Assembly: GCA_018402545.1 (NCBI GenBank)
Contig: JAGYIL010000001.1
Span: forward strand, 2,666,001 to 2,730,000
DNA: 64,000 nt
Direction: 5' to 3'
DNA from: Saccharospirillum sp.
GTDB taxonomy: Bacteria; Pseudomonadota; Gammaproteobacteria; Pseudomonadales; Natronospirillaceae
In this document: in pieces, positions 49,617 to 60,433 of the stretch
Position numbering within the stretch: the stretch's first letter is position 1
Layout: the number at the start of each line of letters is the position of its first letter
Made by a program: the position numbers and the translations under genes
Notes under the pieces: generated by a model
Told to the model about the DNA's origin: nothing
Database searches by the model: none
The model's input: only the letters and a program-made list of their open reading frames with translations

Positions 49617-52600
49617 TCAGTCCTGATATCGAAACCGGTAGGCCGAATCGTCAAAGGTCTGTCGAATTCGGTGCAGCACTTCATCTTCCAATGGAATCCG
49701 GTGCGCCGGATTCAGCCGTACCTGGCCCTGAGCCACGCGGGATTCATAGCTGATCCAGACCGGGGTGCCCTGCCCGTCTTCCAGGTCGCTGCGTACCAGA
49801 TCGTTCAAGCGTTTGAGGAATTCCTGCGTTTGGGCTTCTGTGACGCGGAACTCAATGCCCCGAATCAGCTCCTGGCGTGCCTGGGCCAGGGTGTAGATGC
49901 TCTGTGCGCGGATTCGGGCGCGTTCGGCGTAATCATCCCAACCAATTTCGGCTTCGACGAAGATCACCTGATCGGGTTCCAGCAATGGCTTGAAGCGCTG
50001 ATAGTCTTCGCCGAACAGGGTCATTTCGATGCGTCCGGTCCGGTCGTCCAGAGAGACAATGGCCATGGTATCGCCGCGCTGGGTCTGGCGAGTGCGAACA
50101 CCGAGCACCAGACCGGCAAGGGTTTTGGTCTGCTTGCGCAGGCGCCGCAGCTCTTCCGGCGGCATATCGAGCTCACCGAGGCGCATTGAGGCGATCTTGT
50201 TGACTTCTGATTCGTATTCATCGATCGGGTGACCGGTCAGGTACAGGCCCAGCGTTTCTTTCTCGCCCATCAGGCGCTCTTTCAGCGAATGCTGCATCAC
50301 CTCTTCATAGGGCGCATAGGGCGCTTTCTGGCTTTCCACCTGCAGGTCGTTGAACAGATCGATCATGCCGGCGGCCTGGTTGCTGGCCGACTGCTCGGCG
50401 GTACGCACCGCATCTTCCATGGCGGCCAGCAGCATTGCCCGGTGCGGGGCCAGCCGGTCCAGTGCGCCGGCCTTGATCAGCGCTTCGATACAGCGCTTGT
50501 TCACCTTGCGGCTGTCGACCCGCTCGCAAAAGTCAAACAGGTCGGTAAAGGGCCCGCCGTTCGACCGGGCGGCAACGATCGCCTCTACCGGGCCTTCGCC
50601 GACTCCCTTGATTGCCCCCAGCCCGTAAATGATCTGATCATTCTCGTTCACCGTGAACATGTAATCACCAGCGTTCACATCGGGCGGCAGCACGTCGATG
50701 CCCAGTTGCCGGCAGTCTTCGATGAAGATAACCACCTTATCGGTGTTATCCAGTTCCGACGACATGGTCGCGGCCATAAAGGCGGCCGGGTAATGCGCCT
50801 TGAGCCAGAGCGTCTGATAAGACACCAGGGCATAGGCGGCCGAGTGCGATTTGTTGAAACCGTAACCCGCGAACTTTTCCACCAGATCAAAAATCTTGGT
50901 GGCCAGCTCCGCATCGACCCCTTTGGAGGCCGCACCGGCGGCGAAGACTTCACGCTGTTTGGCCATTTCCTCTGGCTTTTTCTTGCCCATCGCCCGGCGC
51001 AGCAGGTCGGCGCCGCCAAGCGTATAGCCTGCCAGTTCCTGGGCGATCTGCATCACCTGTTCCTGATACAGGATGATGCCGTAGGTTGGCGCCAGAATCG
51101 GCTTCAGCCACTCGTGCTGATACTGCGGATCCGGGTAGGCCATTTCCTCGCGTTCGTGTTTGCGGTTGATGAAGTTATCCACCATGCCCGATTGCAGCGG
51201 GCCGGGCCGGAACAGGGCCACCAGGGCGATCATGTCTTCCAGACAGTCGGGCTTCAGCCGTTTTATCAGGTCTTTCATGCCGCGCGATTCAAGCTGGAAC
51301 ACCGCCGTGGTATGGGCTTTCTGCAGCAACTGAAACGAGGGTTCGTCATCGAGCGGAATGTGCGCGATGTCGATCGCGGGTTTGCCCTTGGCGGCCAACC
51401 TGGGGTTAATTATCTTCAGTGCCCAGTCGATGATAGTCAGGGTGCGCAGACCCAGGAAGTCGAACTTGACCAGACCGGCAGATTCCACGTCGTTCTTGTC
51501 GTACTGGGTGACCAGACCCGTGCCGTCCTCTTCGCACAGCAGCGGTGAAAAATCGGTCAGCTTGGTCGGCGCGATCACCACGCCCCCGGCATGCTTGCCG
51601 GTCTGGCGGGTTATGCCCTCGAGCTTGAGCGCCATCTCCCAGATTTCCATACCTTCTTCGTCATCAGCCAGAAACTCCTTGAGCTCGGCGACATCGTCTA
51701 TGGCCTTGGTCAGCGTCATACCCGGGTCGGCGGGAATCAGCTTGGAAATTCGGTCGGCCAGGCCATAGGCCTTGCCCTGCACGCGGGCGACGTCGCGCAC
51801 CACGGCCTTGGCAGCCAGGGTACCGAAGGTGACAATCTGGGACACAGCCTGGCGGCCATACTGATCGGCCACATATTGAATAACGCGGTCGCGCTTTTCC
51901 ATGCAGAAGTCGACGTCGAAATCGGGCATCGACACCCGCTCCGGATTCAAAAACCGTTCGAACAGCAGATCGTATTCCAGCGGGTCCAGGTCGGTAATAT
52001 CGAGCGAATAGGCGACCAGTGAACCGGCACCCGACCCCCGGCCCGGTCCAACCGGAATATCATGCTCTTTGGCCCAGCGAATAAAGTCCATCACGATCAG
52101 GAAGTAGCCGGGAAAACCCATCTGAATGATGATGTTCAGCTCGAATTCGAGCCGGGTGACGTACTCGGCGTGCTTGCTGGCGTACTCCGGATCGTCCTTC
52201 TTCAGGCTAACAGCAAGGCGACGCTCCAGGCCTTCAAAGCTCAGCTGGCGGAAGTACTCATCCATGGTCATGCCATCGGGAATGGGATAATCCGGCAGGA
52301 AATACTCGCCCAGCTTTACCGTGGTAGAACACCGCTCGGCAATCAGCAGGCTGTTATCGATGGCTTCGGGCAAATCGGAGAAAAGTTCCGCCATCTCCTC
52401 GGCACTTTTCAGGTATTGCTGGTCGGAGTAGCGGCGGGCTCGCTTGGGGTCGTCGACCGTCACACCATCGTTAATGCAGACCCGGGCTTCGTGGGCGTCG
52501 AAATCATCCTGGGTCAGAAACATGACGTCGTTGGTGGCCACCACCGCGATATCCAGTTCGCGTGCCAGCAACAGACTGCCCTGCACGATGACTTCGTCCT

Positions 52601-53126
52601 GGTCACGTCCGGTGCGTTGCAGCTCCAGGTAATAACGATCGCCGAATACCGACTGCCAGTGCCGGGCAAGTTCACCTGCCACATCGGCCTTGCCTCGGCT
52701 CAACGCCTCGCCGACGTCACCAAATCGACCACCGCTAAGCAGAATCAAGCCCTCGTTTTTCGCCTTTATCCACTCCGCTTTTATGACGGCCCGGTCATGT
52801 ACCTGGTGTGTCTGATAGGCGTCGGAAATCAGCTCGGTCAGGTTACGGTAACCCTGGGCGTTTTGTGACAGCACCGTCATCCGGAACGGCGCTGCCGCAT
52901 CAGCCGGGTTTTCTACCCACAGATCTGCCCCCAGCAAAGGCTTGATGCCAGCACCCAGCGCCGCATTGTAGAATTTGATCAGCCCGAAAAAATTGGTGAT
53001 GTCGGTAATCGCTACCGCCGGCATCCCCTGCTTGAGCGCCGCCTGCACCAACGCCTTGGGGCGTATCAGACCGTCGACCAGTGAATATTCGGTATGAACT
53101 CTGAGATGTACAAATTGAGCGGACAC
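49617..53126 (-). CDS. dnaE: DNA polymerase III alpha subunit
   Basis: This is the replicative polymerase. The protein has 1,169 residues (E. coli 1,160). The start is a GTG with AAGGAG 11 bases upstream. The N-terminal PHP domain starts FVHLRVHTEYSLVDGLI; the polymerase active site is in MPDFDVDFCMEKRD, with a second set of residues in GRGSGAGSLVAYSL; a helix-hairpin-helix and an OB-fold follow to the C-terminus. It lies 141 bases after rnhB. Its former neighbour accA is separated by the insertion sequence. Confidence 0.98.
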   Translation of the reverse strand: MSAQFVHLRVHTEYSLVDGLIRPKALVQAALKQGMPAVAITDITNFFGLIKFYNAALGAGIKPLLGADLWVENPADAAAPFRMTVLSQNAQGYRNLTELISDAYQTHQVHDRAVIKAEWIKAKNEGLILLSGGRFGDVGEALSRGKADVAGELARHWQSVFGDRYYLELQRTGRDQDEVIVQGSLLLARELDIAVVATNDVMFLTQDDFDAHEARVCINDGVTVDDPKRARRYSDQQYLKSAEEMAELFSDLPEAIDNSLLIAERCSTTVKLGEYFLPDYPIPDGMTMDEYFRQLSFEGLERRLAVSLKKDDPEYASKHAEYVTRLEFELNIIIQMGFPGYFLIVMDFIRWAKEHDIPVGPGRGSGAGSLVAYSLDITDLDPLEYDLLFERFLNPERVSMPDFDVDFCMEKRDRVIQYVADQYGRQAVSQIVTFGTLAAKAVVRDVARVQGKAYGLADRISKLIPADPGMTLTKAIDDVAELKEFLADDEEGMEIWEMALKLEGITRQTGKHAGGVVIAPTKLTDFSPLLCEEDGTGLVTQYDKNDVESAGLVKFDFLGLRTLTIIDWALKIINPRLAAKGKPAIDIAHIPLDDEPSFQLLQKAHTTAVFQLESRGMKDLIKRLKPDCLEDMIALVALFRPGPLQSGMVDNFINRKHEREEMAYPDPQYQHEWLKPILAPTYGIILYQEQVMQIAQELAGYTLGGADLLRRAMGKKKPEEMAKQREVFAAGAASKGVDAELATKIFDLVEKFAGYGFNKSHSAAYALVSYQTLWLKAHYPAAFMAATMSSELDNTDKVVIFIEDCRQLGIDVLPPDVNAGDYMFTVNENDQIIYGLGAIKGVGEGPVEAIVAARSNGGPFTDLFDFCERVDSRKVNKRCIEALIKAGALDRLAPHRAMLLAAMEDAVRTAEQSASNQAAGMIDLFNDLQVESQKAPYAPYEEVMQHSLKERLMGEKETLGLYLTGHPIDEYESEVNKIASMRLGELDMPPEELRRLRKQTKTLAGLVLGVRTRQTQRGDTMAIVSLDDRTGRIEMTLFGEDYQRFKPLLEPDQVIFVEAEIGWDDYAERARIRAQSIYTLAQARQELIRGIEFRVTEAQTQEFLKRLNDLVRSDLEDGQGTPVWISYESRVAQGQVRLNPAHRIPLEDEVLHRIRQTFDDSAYRFRYQD

Positions 53127-53267
53127 GCTGGGCTTTCTCCTTCTTGACTGGCGACCATGGTACTACTTGAAGCGGCCAGTGGGCAGGTACTGATGAGGGC
53201 TATTTGTAATTCAAGTTTCGACGTTGGCAACCTCTGTAGCTGGAACTACACGAGCCGGGTTGTTTGG

Positions 53268-53870
53268 CTACAGGCTGACAATGGCCTTAACGGGCGCATA
53301 ACTACGCCGGTGCTCGGCTATGGCACCATAGGCTCGTAACGCCGCCAGATGAACCGGAGTCGGGTAGCCTTTATGGCGGGCGAAGCCGTACTGTGGGTAG
53401 CGCTGATCGAGTTCGACCATTTCGGCATCCCGCTGGACTTTGGCGAGAATGGACGCTGCACCGATGGCGGGAATCAGGCTGTCGCCTTTGACGATGGCTT
53501 CCGCCGGGCAAGGCAGGCCTTTGGGCAGCTTGTTGCCATCGATCTGGCAGAATTCGGGTACCACCGATAGTCCAGCGACCGCCCTACTCATGGCCAATAG
53601 ACTGGCCTGCAGAATATTCAATTCGTCAATTTCCGCGACGCTGGCGCGGGCAATACACCAGCTCAGTGCCCGGGCTTTGATCTCTTCACTGAGCTGCTCC
53701 CGGCGTTTTGCCGTGAGCGCTTTGGAATCGGTGAGGCCTGCAATGGGTTGTTTCGGGTCCAGTATGACGGCGGCGGCTACAACATCACCCGCCAGCGGCC
53801 CGCGTCCGACTTCATCGACGCCCGCCACAAGGTCGGTGGTGCTCTGAAAAACCAGGCCTTGCTGGGTCAT
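53268..53870 (-). CDS. rnhB: Ribonuclease HII
   Basis: RNase HII removes ribonucleotides from DNA. The protein has 200 residues. Active-site motif [23 protein letters not shown] has the D-E pair; the further Asp residues of the DEDD set lie in [19 protein letters not shown] and the following VELDQRYP. The start overlaps the lpxB stop by four bases. Confidence 0.96.
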   Translation of the reverse strand: MTQQGLVFQSTTDLVAGVDEVGRGPLAGDVVAAAVILDPKQPIAGLTDSKALTAKRREQLSEEIKARALSWCIARASVAEIDELNILQASLLAMSRAVAGLSVVPEFCQIDGNKLPKGLPCPAEAIVKGDSLIPAIGAASILAKVQRDAEMVELDQRYPQYGFARHKGYPTPVHLAALRAYGAIAEHRRSYAPVKAIVSL

Positions 53871-55021
53871 TGGGGTGAGAACCCGGCGACGGCCAGCACC
53901 GCTTCGGCGGCCTGCTCATCGGCGCCTCTCGCCAGTTGGCGGTGCAGGAAACGGGAGCGCTGTTCAAACTGGTCACGGTAGTCGGTATCGGTGAGAATTT
54001 TAACCAGATCAGTCGCCAGGCGTTCCGGCGTTGCATCATCCTGCAGTCGCTCCGGCACCCAATCGCTCTGAGTCAGAATATTGGGCAGCGATACCCAGCG
54101 CGTGGTCGCCATGGCGCGCATTATCCGGAAGGTGAGCGCCGTTAACCGGTAGGAAACCACCATGGGACGCTTCAGCAGCATGGCTTCAAGAGCAGCGGTG
54201 CCGGAGGCCAGCAAGACACCGTCGCTGGCGATCATGACATCGGTCGACTGACCCGCATAGAGTTGAATATGCAACCCATTTCCGTGTTGGCGCACGGCCG
54301 CTTCGATCTGCTCGCGGCGATATTCATTTGCCGCCGGTATGAGCACCGTGAGCGGGCCCAGGGTTTTCTGAGCCAGCGTTGCAGCTTGCAAAAACAACGG
54401 TGCTAACCGCCCAACCTCACTGCCCCGGCTGCCCGGCAATACAGCCAGACAAAGCCCCTGCTCCGGCACGCCCAAGCGATGCCTTGCAGCCAGCCGGTCG
54501 GGTTCCATCGGCAACTGGTCGGCCAGGGTATGGCCAACAAAGGTAACCGGCACCTGATGCTCGCGGTAAAAATCGGCTTCAAAGGGCAGCAAAGTCAGCA
54601 TGTGATCGACACTGCGGCGGATTTTCTTGATGCGGCCCTGCCGCCAGGCCCAGACTGAGGGCGAGACGTAATGCACGGCCTTGATGCCGGCCTCGCGCAG
54701 CTGACGCTCCAGGCCAAGGTTAAAATCGGGGGCATCGATACCCACAAAAACATCCGGCTTCCAGTGGATGCACCAGTCCCGGTAGGCAGCCCGAATGCGG
54801 AACAGCTCGCGTAACCGCCCCAGTACTTCAGTTAGCCCCATCACCGAGAGCCGCTCCATCGAAACGCGACTGTCGAGCCCTTCGGCGATCATGCGTTCAC
54901 CGCCTATGCCGCCAAATTCCACGTCGGGGTGGCGCGCGCGCAGAGCGCGCATCAGGCCAGCACCGAGAATGTCGCCACTGGCTTCACCGGCCAGCACGGC
55001 TACGCGCAAGGGTCGGGACAT
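53867..55021 (-). CDS. lpxB: Lipid A disaccharide synthase
   Basis: LpxB joins UDP-diacylglucosamine and lipid X into the lipid A disaccharide at the inner membrane. The protein has 384 residues. The N-terminus [21 protein letters not shown] and the nucleotide-binding [18 protein letters not shown] are typical of glycosyltransferase family 19. The start overlaps the lpxA stop by one base (TGATG). Confidence 0.96.
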   Translation of the reverse strand: MSRPLRVAVLAGEASGDILGAGLMRALRARHPDVEFGGIGGERMIAEGLDSRVSMERLSVMGLTEVLGRLRELFRIRAAYRDWCIHWKPDVFVGIDAPDFNLGLERQLREAGIKAVHYVSPSVWAWRQGRIKKIRRSVDHMLTLLPFEADFYREHQVPVTFVGHTLADQLPMEPDRLAARHRLGVPEQGLCLAVLPGSRGSEVGRLAPLFLQAATLAQKTLGPLTVLIPAANEYRREQIEAAVRQHGNGLHIQLYAGQSTDVMIASDGVLLASGTAALEAMLLKRPMVVSYRLTALTFRIMRAMATTRWVSLPNILTQSDWVPERLQDDATPERLATDLVKILTDTDYRDQFEQRSRFLHRQLARGADEQAAEAVLAVAGFSPQ

Positions 55022-55791
55022 CAGCGCACAATGCCCCGACTGGCGGTTTCAATGCTGCGCACAAACACGGCCACTTCCGGAAATTGCTCGGCAACCGGCG
55101 CCAGCTCAGCCAGTGCGGCCTTGGTAGTCTTGCTTTCGCGATACACCGTTTTATAGGCATTGCGCAACGCCTTGACCGCCTCGGCGGAAAAGCCGCGACG
55201 ACGAAGCCCTTCGGTATTCATGCCATGTGGCGAGGCGGGGTAGCCCTGAACGGTGACATAGGCGGGAATGTCTTTCAGCACTGTTGAACCGGTGCCGACA
55301 AAGGCGTGATCGCCGATCGACACATACTGGTGCACACCGGCATTGCCGCCAATAATAGCGTGATAACCCACTTTTACATGGCCCGCCAGCTGCGCCGAAT
55401 TGGCCAGTATCACCCGGTCGCCAAGCACTACGTCGTGGGCCACGTGTGAGTATGCCATCAGCAGGCAATGGCTGCCGACGCGGGTCTCGCCATTATCCTG
55501 AATGGTGCCCCGATGCAGGGTCGCGCATTCCCGAATGGTGTTGTGGTCACCAATGATCAACCGGGTTGGCTCACCCTGGTATTTCAAATCCTGACAGGCT
55601 TCACCCACACTGGCGAACTGAAAGATCTTGTTGTGCCGGCCAATGGTCGTTGGCCCGTTGATCACGACATGCGGGCCGATCCAGCAGCCCTCTCCGATCT
55701 CGACATCCGGGCCAATTACGGTAAAGGGGCCGATCACCACGCCATCGGCAATGCGGGCCGCCTTGTCGACCAGAGCCGTTGGATGAATCAC
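55021..55791 (-). CDS. lpxA: UDP-N-acetylglucosamine acyltransferase LpxA
   Basis: This is the first enzyme of lipid A synthesis. The protein has 256 residues; a left-handed beta helix of hexapeptide repeats spans about 1-185 (IHPTALVDKAARIADGVVIG onward), with the catalytic histidine in MAYSHVAHDVVLG. A C-terminal helical domain follows. The acyl chain length is set by helix residues near GNAGVHQYV. Confidence 0.97.
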   Translation of the reverse strand: MIHPTALVDKAARIADGVVIGPFTVIGPDVEIGEGCWIGPHVVINGPTTIGRHNKIFQFASVGEACQDLKYQGEPTRLIIGDHNTIRECATLHRGTIQDNGETRVGSHCLLMAYSHVAHDVVLGDRVILANSAQLAGHVKVGYHAIIGGNAGVHQYVSIGDHAFVGTGSTVLKDIPAYVTVQGYPASPHGMNTEGLRRRGFSAEAVKALRNAYKTVYRESKTTKAALAELAPVAEQFPEVAVFVRSIETASRGIVR

Positions 55792-56246
55792 GAGGTTGCT
55801 TTCCGTTCGGCGCAGACGATATCGGCCGTGGCCGCCAGTTGCCCGTCCACTTCAGCCCGGCAGTTGAATTTGAAAATGCCGCGGCGCTCGGACACCAGCG
55901 TACTGAACAGATCCAGCCGGTCACCGGGGACGACCTGCCGTTTGAACTTGACGTTATCGAGCCCGGCAAACAAATAAAGATAGCCTTCACTCGGGCGGTT
56001 GCCGGAGGTCGCAAAACCCAGAATGGCCGAGACCTGTGCCATGGCTTCACACATCAGCACACCGGGAAAGATTGACTGACCCGGGAAGTGCCCGTTGAAC
56101 AATTCTTCATTGCCGGTAACATTCTTGAACCCGGCAATGGCTTCGCCAGGGGTCAGCTCGGTAATGCGGTCAACCAGCAAAAACGGGTACCTGTGCGGCA
56201 AAAATTGCTTGATGGCTTCATGGTCCAGGGGCAGTTCAATGCTCAT
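55788..56246 (-). CDS. fabZ: 3-hydroxyacyl-ACP dehydratase FabZ
   Basis: FabZ dehydrates 3-hydroxyacyl-ACP in fatty acid elongation. The 152-residue hot-dog protein has the catalytic His in LPHRYPFLLVDRI and the catalytic Glu in HFPGQSIFPGVLMCEAMAQ. It overlaps both lpxD and lpxA by four bases, coupling the competing lipid A and fatty acid branches. Confidence 0.97.
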   Translation of the reverse strand: MSIELPLDHEAIKQFLPHRYPFLLVDRITELTPGEAIAGFKNVTGNEELFNGHFPGQSIFPGVLMCEAMAQVSAILGFATSGNRPSEGYLYLFAGLDNVKFKRQVVPGDRLDLFSTLVSERRGIFKFNCRAEVDGQLAATADIVCAERKATS

Positions 56247-57304
56247 TCAGAGTCCTCAGATTCCGGAGCGGCGGGACGCATTGCCAGCGCCTTCTCCAAT
56301 GACTTCAATCGTTGTTCATACTGGTCTAACTGACGCAAGCGCGCAACGGTTCGACGCCATTCCCGACTTGGCTGCGCCGGCCAGCCCGAGGAATAGACAC
56401 CGGCGTCTTCAATGCTTTTGGTCACCATGGCCTGGCCGGTGAAATGCGTGCCGGCGGCAATGTCGATATGGCCTGCAAACCCGGCCTGGCCGCCGACGGT
56501 ACACCCGGCCCCCAGAGTAGTACTGCCAGCAATACCAACTTGCCCGGCCAGTGCCGTCGCCTTGCCGATCACGACATTGTGTGCAACCTGAACCAGGTTA
56601 TCGATGATGACATCGTCGTCAATACAGGTATCGTCGATCGCCCCCCGGTCGATGGTCACATTGGCACCAATATCGACCCGGTTGCCAATGCGCACAGTGC
56701 CCAACTGAGCAATGCGCTGCCACTGACCCTGATCGGGTGCAAATCCGAAGCCATCCGAGCCGATTACGGTTCCTGACTGTACCCGGCAATCATCACCCAT
56801 CACCACCCCATGGCAAAGCGTAACATTTGCCATGATCCGGGTGTTCCGGCCAACCTGTGCACCGGCTTCGAGCACCGCCCCCGCACCGATCTGGCTGCCT
56901 TCGCCTATGCTCACGCCAGAGCCTATGATCGCTCCGGGGCCAATGGTTACACCCGCGCCAATCACCGCATCCCCGGCCACCACAGCACTGACGTCAATGT
57001 GGCCGGTCGCTGCCGGCTCGCGGCTGAAGTGATGGGATATACGGGCGTAGCCCAGGTAGGGATCGGCCACCAAAATCAGGGCGGCAGTACCCGGAGCCCG
57101 ATCGGCCAGATCCGGTTTCAGTACAATGGCCGTGGCACGGCTGTCTGGCAGGTCTGCCAGGTATTGCCGGGATGCCAGAAACGTCAGGCTCCCGGACTGG
57201 GCCTTATCCAGAGCAGATACTCGCTCCAGAGGCATATCCCAGGCCTGTTCATTGCCGCCCAGCTGCGCGTCGAGCTGGTCAGCCAACTGTCGGGCTGTGA
57301 TCAT
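56243..57304 (-). CDS. lpxD: UDP-3-O-acylglucosamine N-acyltransferase LpxD
   Basis: This is the third enzyme of lipid A synthesis. The protein has 353 residues: an N-terminal uridine-binding domain (1-100), then a beta helix (IGAGVTIGPGAIIGSGVSIG and so on) with the catalytic histidine in LVQVAHNVVIG, and a C-terminal helix that recognises acyl-ACP. It follows skp by 20 bases. Confidence 0.96.
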   Translation of the reverse strand: MITARQLADQLDAQLGGNEQAWDMPLERVSALDKAQSGSLTFLASRQYLADLPDSRATAIVLKPDLADRAPGTAALILVADPYLGYARISHHFSREPAATGHIDVSAVVAGDAVIGAGVTIGPGAIIGSGVSIGEGSQIGAGAVLEAGAQVGRNTRIMANVTLCHGVVMGDDCRVQSGTVIGSDGFGFAPDQGQWQRIAQLGTVRIGNRVDIGANVTIDRGAIDDTCIDDDVIIDNLVQVAHNVVIGKATALAGQVGIAGSTTLGAGCTVGGQAGFAGHIDIAAGTHFTGQAMVTKSIEDAGVYSSGWPAQPSREWRRTVARLRQLDQYEQRLKSLEKALAMRPAAPESEDSE

Positions 57305-57324
57305 CCGTCTGACTCGTCAGCTTA

Positions 57325-57894
57325 TTATTGCGCCTGGTACAGCGCGTTGAATTCTTCCAGCACCGCTTCGGTAATATCCAGCGAATTACGATGGTAGACC
57401 ACGGCGCCCTTGTCCAGGATCACGTCGTATTCCTGGCCGTCAACGGCTGCTTCTATGGCCTGTGCCATCATCGGCTGGTAACGCTCGATAAAGGCATTGC
57501 GACGCTCACCCTGAACTTGCTGAAGCTGTCGCACCAGTTGGTCGCGCTGGCGTGCTCGCTGCTGCAGTTCGTTTTCGAGTTCCGACAACTCATCTTCAGT
57601 CATGATGTCGGCATCGGTCCGGGCCCGGCTCTGCAATTGCTGGATCGCCTGCCCCAGCGTTTGCACTTGCTGTTCTTCCTGTTCGAACTCACGTTTCAGT
57701 TCGGCGGTGGCATCCTGGGCGGCATCGCTGTTGAACAACACATAATTCTGGTCCAGCAGTGCCACTTCAGTCGCCTGAACAGAGGCAGTCATGCCAATGG
57801 CAACCAGCGCGAAGGCTATTCGGCTCAGCCAGCCAGATTCCCGTGACCGACCAGTCGCTTTGGTCGGGACAATGCGTTGTGCTGAAGTCTTCAT
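57325..57894 (-). CDS. skp: OmpH/Skp-family periplasmic chaperone
   Basis: Skp holds unfolded outer-membrane proteins on the way to BamA. The protein has 189 residues from the ATG at 57894, which has GAAGGAGAGAG directly upstream; a longer frame to 57936 is not needed. The signal peptide is unusually long (about 47 residues: a basic n-region of about 24, then IAFALVAIGMTASVQA). The mature part is a long charged helical hairpin, ending in the conserved YDVILDKGAVVYHRNSLDIT. Confidence 0.92.
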   Translation of the reverse strand: MKTSAQRIVPTKATGRSRESGWLSRIAFALVAIGMTASVQATEVALLDQNYVLFNSDAAQDATAELKREFEQEEQQVQTLGQAIQQLQSRARTDADIMTEDELSELENELQQRARQRDQLVRQLQQVQGERRNAFIERYQPMMAQAIEAAVDGQEYDVILDKGAVVYHRNSLDITEAVLEEFNALYQAQ

Positions 57895-58016
57895 ACTCTC
57901 TCCTTCGGTTCGAGTGATGCAATACCAACCTGCCACTCAACCGGCAGGTCATTTTAAAGTGAACGGCCAAACCTGAGTAGTGGGCTCAACCGCTTGCCAT
58001 TTCAACCAGCCTTGCC

Positions 58017-60359
58017 TCAGTAACCGATACCAATGGTAAAGGCGAAGTTCTTTTCCAGATCCCCGTCGCGCGCATTCAGTGGCCAGGCGTAACTGAAACT
58101 CAGCGGTGCGATTGGCGTGATCCAGGTGATATCAACCCCTGCCGCGTATCGCAGGTCGGACAGATCCACACCATTGGTACAGTTTGTATTGCCAGTGCGA
58201 CAGTCATCTGAGTACACATTACCACCGTCGATAAACAGTGAAGCTCTGAAGGCCTCCTGATTTTCGACAAACGGCATGGGTACCAGCAACTCGGCGCCGT
58301 ATTCGATCTTGATGTTGCCACCAATGGGCGACGGGTCGTCCAGCGGGTCATTGTTGCCATCCACATTGGGGGTGCTCAACGGACCCAGCGAACCATACTG
58401 ATAGCCGCGTACCGACCGGACCCCACCGGAATAAAAGTGTTTGTAAAAGGGCAGCCGGTCGGCATCGCCATAGCCACTGCCATAGCCAACATCCGAGTGT
58501 AGACGAATACTGTACTGATCGTTGACCGGGAAGTACTGTTCCGCACTACCCGTCAAACGGTAGTAGGTCAGATCACCCAGTGGTGTGGCAACTTCGCCCG
58601 ACAAGGTAAGCTGGCGACCCCGGTTGGCCTTGAAAGTGCCGTTCAGGCTGTTGAGGTTCCAGGTCAGACGGGTGTCGATGATTTCATAGTCACTGCCGTT
58701 GTTGTCCCGGAAATCCGTCATCTCCTGGGGGGCGCTGTCACTCAGAAACAACTCATCCTGGCTGTACCCAACGCCGTAAGTAATGCGCTGGTTTTCAGAC
58801 AGCGGGTAGCCCAGTCGCAACCGGCCACCGGCGGTATTGGTCGCATAGGTTCTGAAGGTTTGCTCGCTGAAGTCGGTACGGCGGTAATACAGATCGATAC
58901 CGCGACTGACGCCGTAAATCGTGAAATACGGGTCTTCGAACGACAGATTGTAATTCTGCTCGGCGTTGTTCACCGTTACCGAGGCTGAAAAGTCGTAGCC
59001 TTTGCCTTGAAAGTTCTTTTGCTCAACCTTGGCTTCGGTGAAAAAGCCGCTCTGATCGGAGTAACCGATGGACCCGGTTATCTGGCTATTGGTGGTTTCT
59101 TCAACGGTTACGATCAGGTCGACCAGATCATCCCGGCCTTCAATGCGCTGGGTCCGGATATCAACCTGGCTGAAATAACCCAGGCGTTCGAGGCGCTGGC
59201 GCGACCGCCGGATATTACTGTTTATGACCAGTGCGCGCTCCAGTTGCCGCATTTCACGGCGGATGACTTCGTCGTTTGTCTCCGAGTTGCCACGAATCTC
59301 AATTCGATTTACGTAAACAGGTTTGCCCGGGTTGACGCTGAGCGTGATATCCACAGTTCGGGCGTCGCGGTCGGGATCGAGTTCGCTGTTGACCTCGGCA
59401 AAAGCATAGCCCTGATCTCCGAGCACGTCGTTCATTCGCGACGACAGATCACTGATCTCAACGCGGGAATAGACATCCCCTTCACGGACATCAATCAGGG
59501 CTTCAAGCTCATCGCCAAGATCGACCAGATCGCCGGTCAGCGACAACCCCGACACCCGGTAGGGTTCACCTTCAAAGACATTGAGAATCAGGGTGATGTC
59601 GGCTTTGTTGTCCGAGATTGAAACCTGATGAGACTCCAGCCGGAAATCCAGGTAACCCCGATCCAGGTAATAATCTTCCAGGCGCGCCAGATCGCCCGTT
59701 AACTGGGCCTGACCAAAACGATTACGGCGGGCAATAAACTGAAACGGGTATCGCTTGCTGGTTTCACGCAGGCGCAAAGCTGCCTGCAACTCGTCGTCGG
59801 TGAAGACCGAGTTGCCGGTAATTTCAATATGGTTAATCTTCGCCACCGGCCCTTCGCTGATGACCAGCTCAACGTCGACCCGGTTCAGCGACAGCGGCGT
59901 CACTTCAGGCACTACCGTGGCATTGTAACGGCCCTGAATGCTGTACTGACGCTCCAGTTCCAGCTCAATGCCCTCAAGCAGTGACTGGTTGAAAATCTCA
60001 CCTTCTTCCAATCCGACGTTCGACATGACGCGCTCCAGCGTCTCGGTCGGAATCACCTTGTTGCCGGAAAAATCGACACTGTTGATCGCCGGGCGTTCGG
60101 TCACTTCAAAGACCAGGGTGCCGCCATCGCGCAACACCTGCACATCACTGAAATAGCCGGTGCTGTATACCGCACGTAACCAGTCGTCGGCAGCGTCGGA
60201 ATCGACCTGATCGCCTTCCTGTATGGGTAGCGCCTGCAATACCGACCCCAGCGATACCCGCTGCAGGCCGTTGACGGTCAGGGCATCAACCCGAAACGGT
60301 TCCGCCATGGCACCTGCACTGAACACCAGCGCCAGGGCTGCCGCGACAACAAATCTCAT
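58017..60359 (-). CDS. bamA: Outer membrane protein assembly factor BamA
   Basis: BamA is the barrel of the outer-membrane insertase. The protein has 780 residues. It has a signal peptide 1-19 (FVVAAALALVFSAGAMA), five POTRA domains to about 420 (first begins FRVDALTVNGLQRVSLGSVL), then a 16-strand barrel with the conserved VRGY loop (GGVRSVRGYQYGSLGP) and a closing FTIGIGY. Start ATG has AGGAG 5 bases upstream. Confidence 0.97.
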   Translation of the reverse strand: MRFVVAAALALVFSAGAMAEPFRVDALTVNGLQRVSLGSVLQALPIQEGDQVDSDAADDWLRAVYSTGYFSDVQVLRDGGTLVFEVTERPAINSVDFSGNKVIPTETLERVMSNVGLEEGEIFNQSLLEGIELELERQYSIQGRYNATVVPEVTPLSLNRVDVELVISEGPVAKINHIEITGNSVFTDDELQAALRLRETSKRYPFQFIARRNRFGQAQLTGDLARLEDYYLDRGYLDFRLESHQVSISDNKADITLILNVFEGEPYRVSGLSLTGDLVDLGDELEALIDVREGDVYSRVEISDLSSRMNDVLGDQGYAFAEVNSELDPDRDARTVDITLSVNPGKPVYVNRIEIRGNSETNDEVIRREMRQLERALVINSNIRRSRQRLERLGYFSQVDIRTQRIEGRDDLVDLIVTVEETTNSQITGSIGYSDQSGFFTEAKVEQKNFQGKGYDFSASVTVNNAEQNYNLSFEDPYFTIYGVSRGIDLYYRRTDFSEQTFRTYATNTAGGRLRLGYPLSENQRITYGVGYSQDELFLSDSAPQEMTDFRDNNGSDYEIIDTRLTWNLNSLNGTFKANRGRQLTLSGEVATPLGDLTYYRLTGSAEQYFPVNDQYSIRLHSDVGYGSGYGDADRLPFYKHFYSGGVRSVRGYQYGSLGPLSTPNVDGNNDPLDDPSPIGGNIKIEYGAELLVPMPFVENQEAFRASLFIDGGNVYSDDCRTGNTNCTNGVDLSDLRYAAGVDITWITPIAPLSFSYAWPLNARDGDLEKNFAFTIGIGY

Positions 60360-60433
60360 AGTTACTCCTGTTCGTTAAAATCGGGTCTGTCGGGGCAGCA
60401 GCCGGGACAGTCTCGTCGACCGATCACTGACCG

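Noticed and set aside
50229..51548. A 439-codon plus-strand frame opposite dnaE
   Set aside because: It is antisense to the polymerase core and rich in H, Q and R as expected from a mirrored frame.
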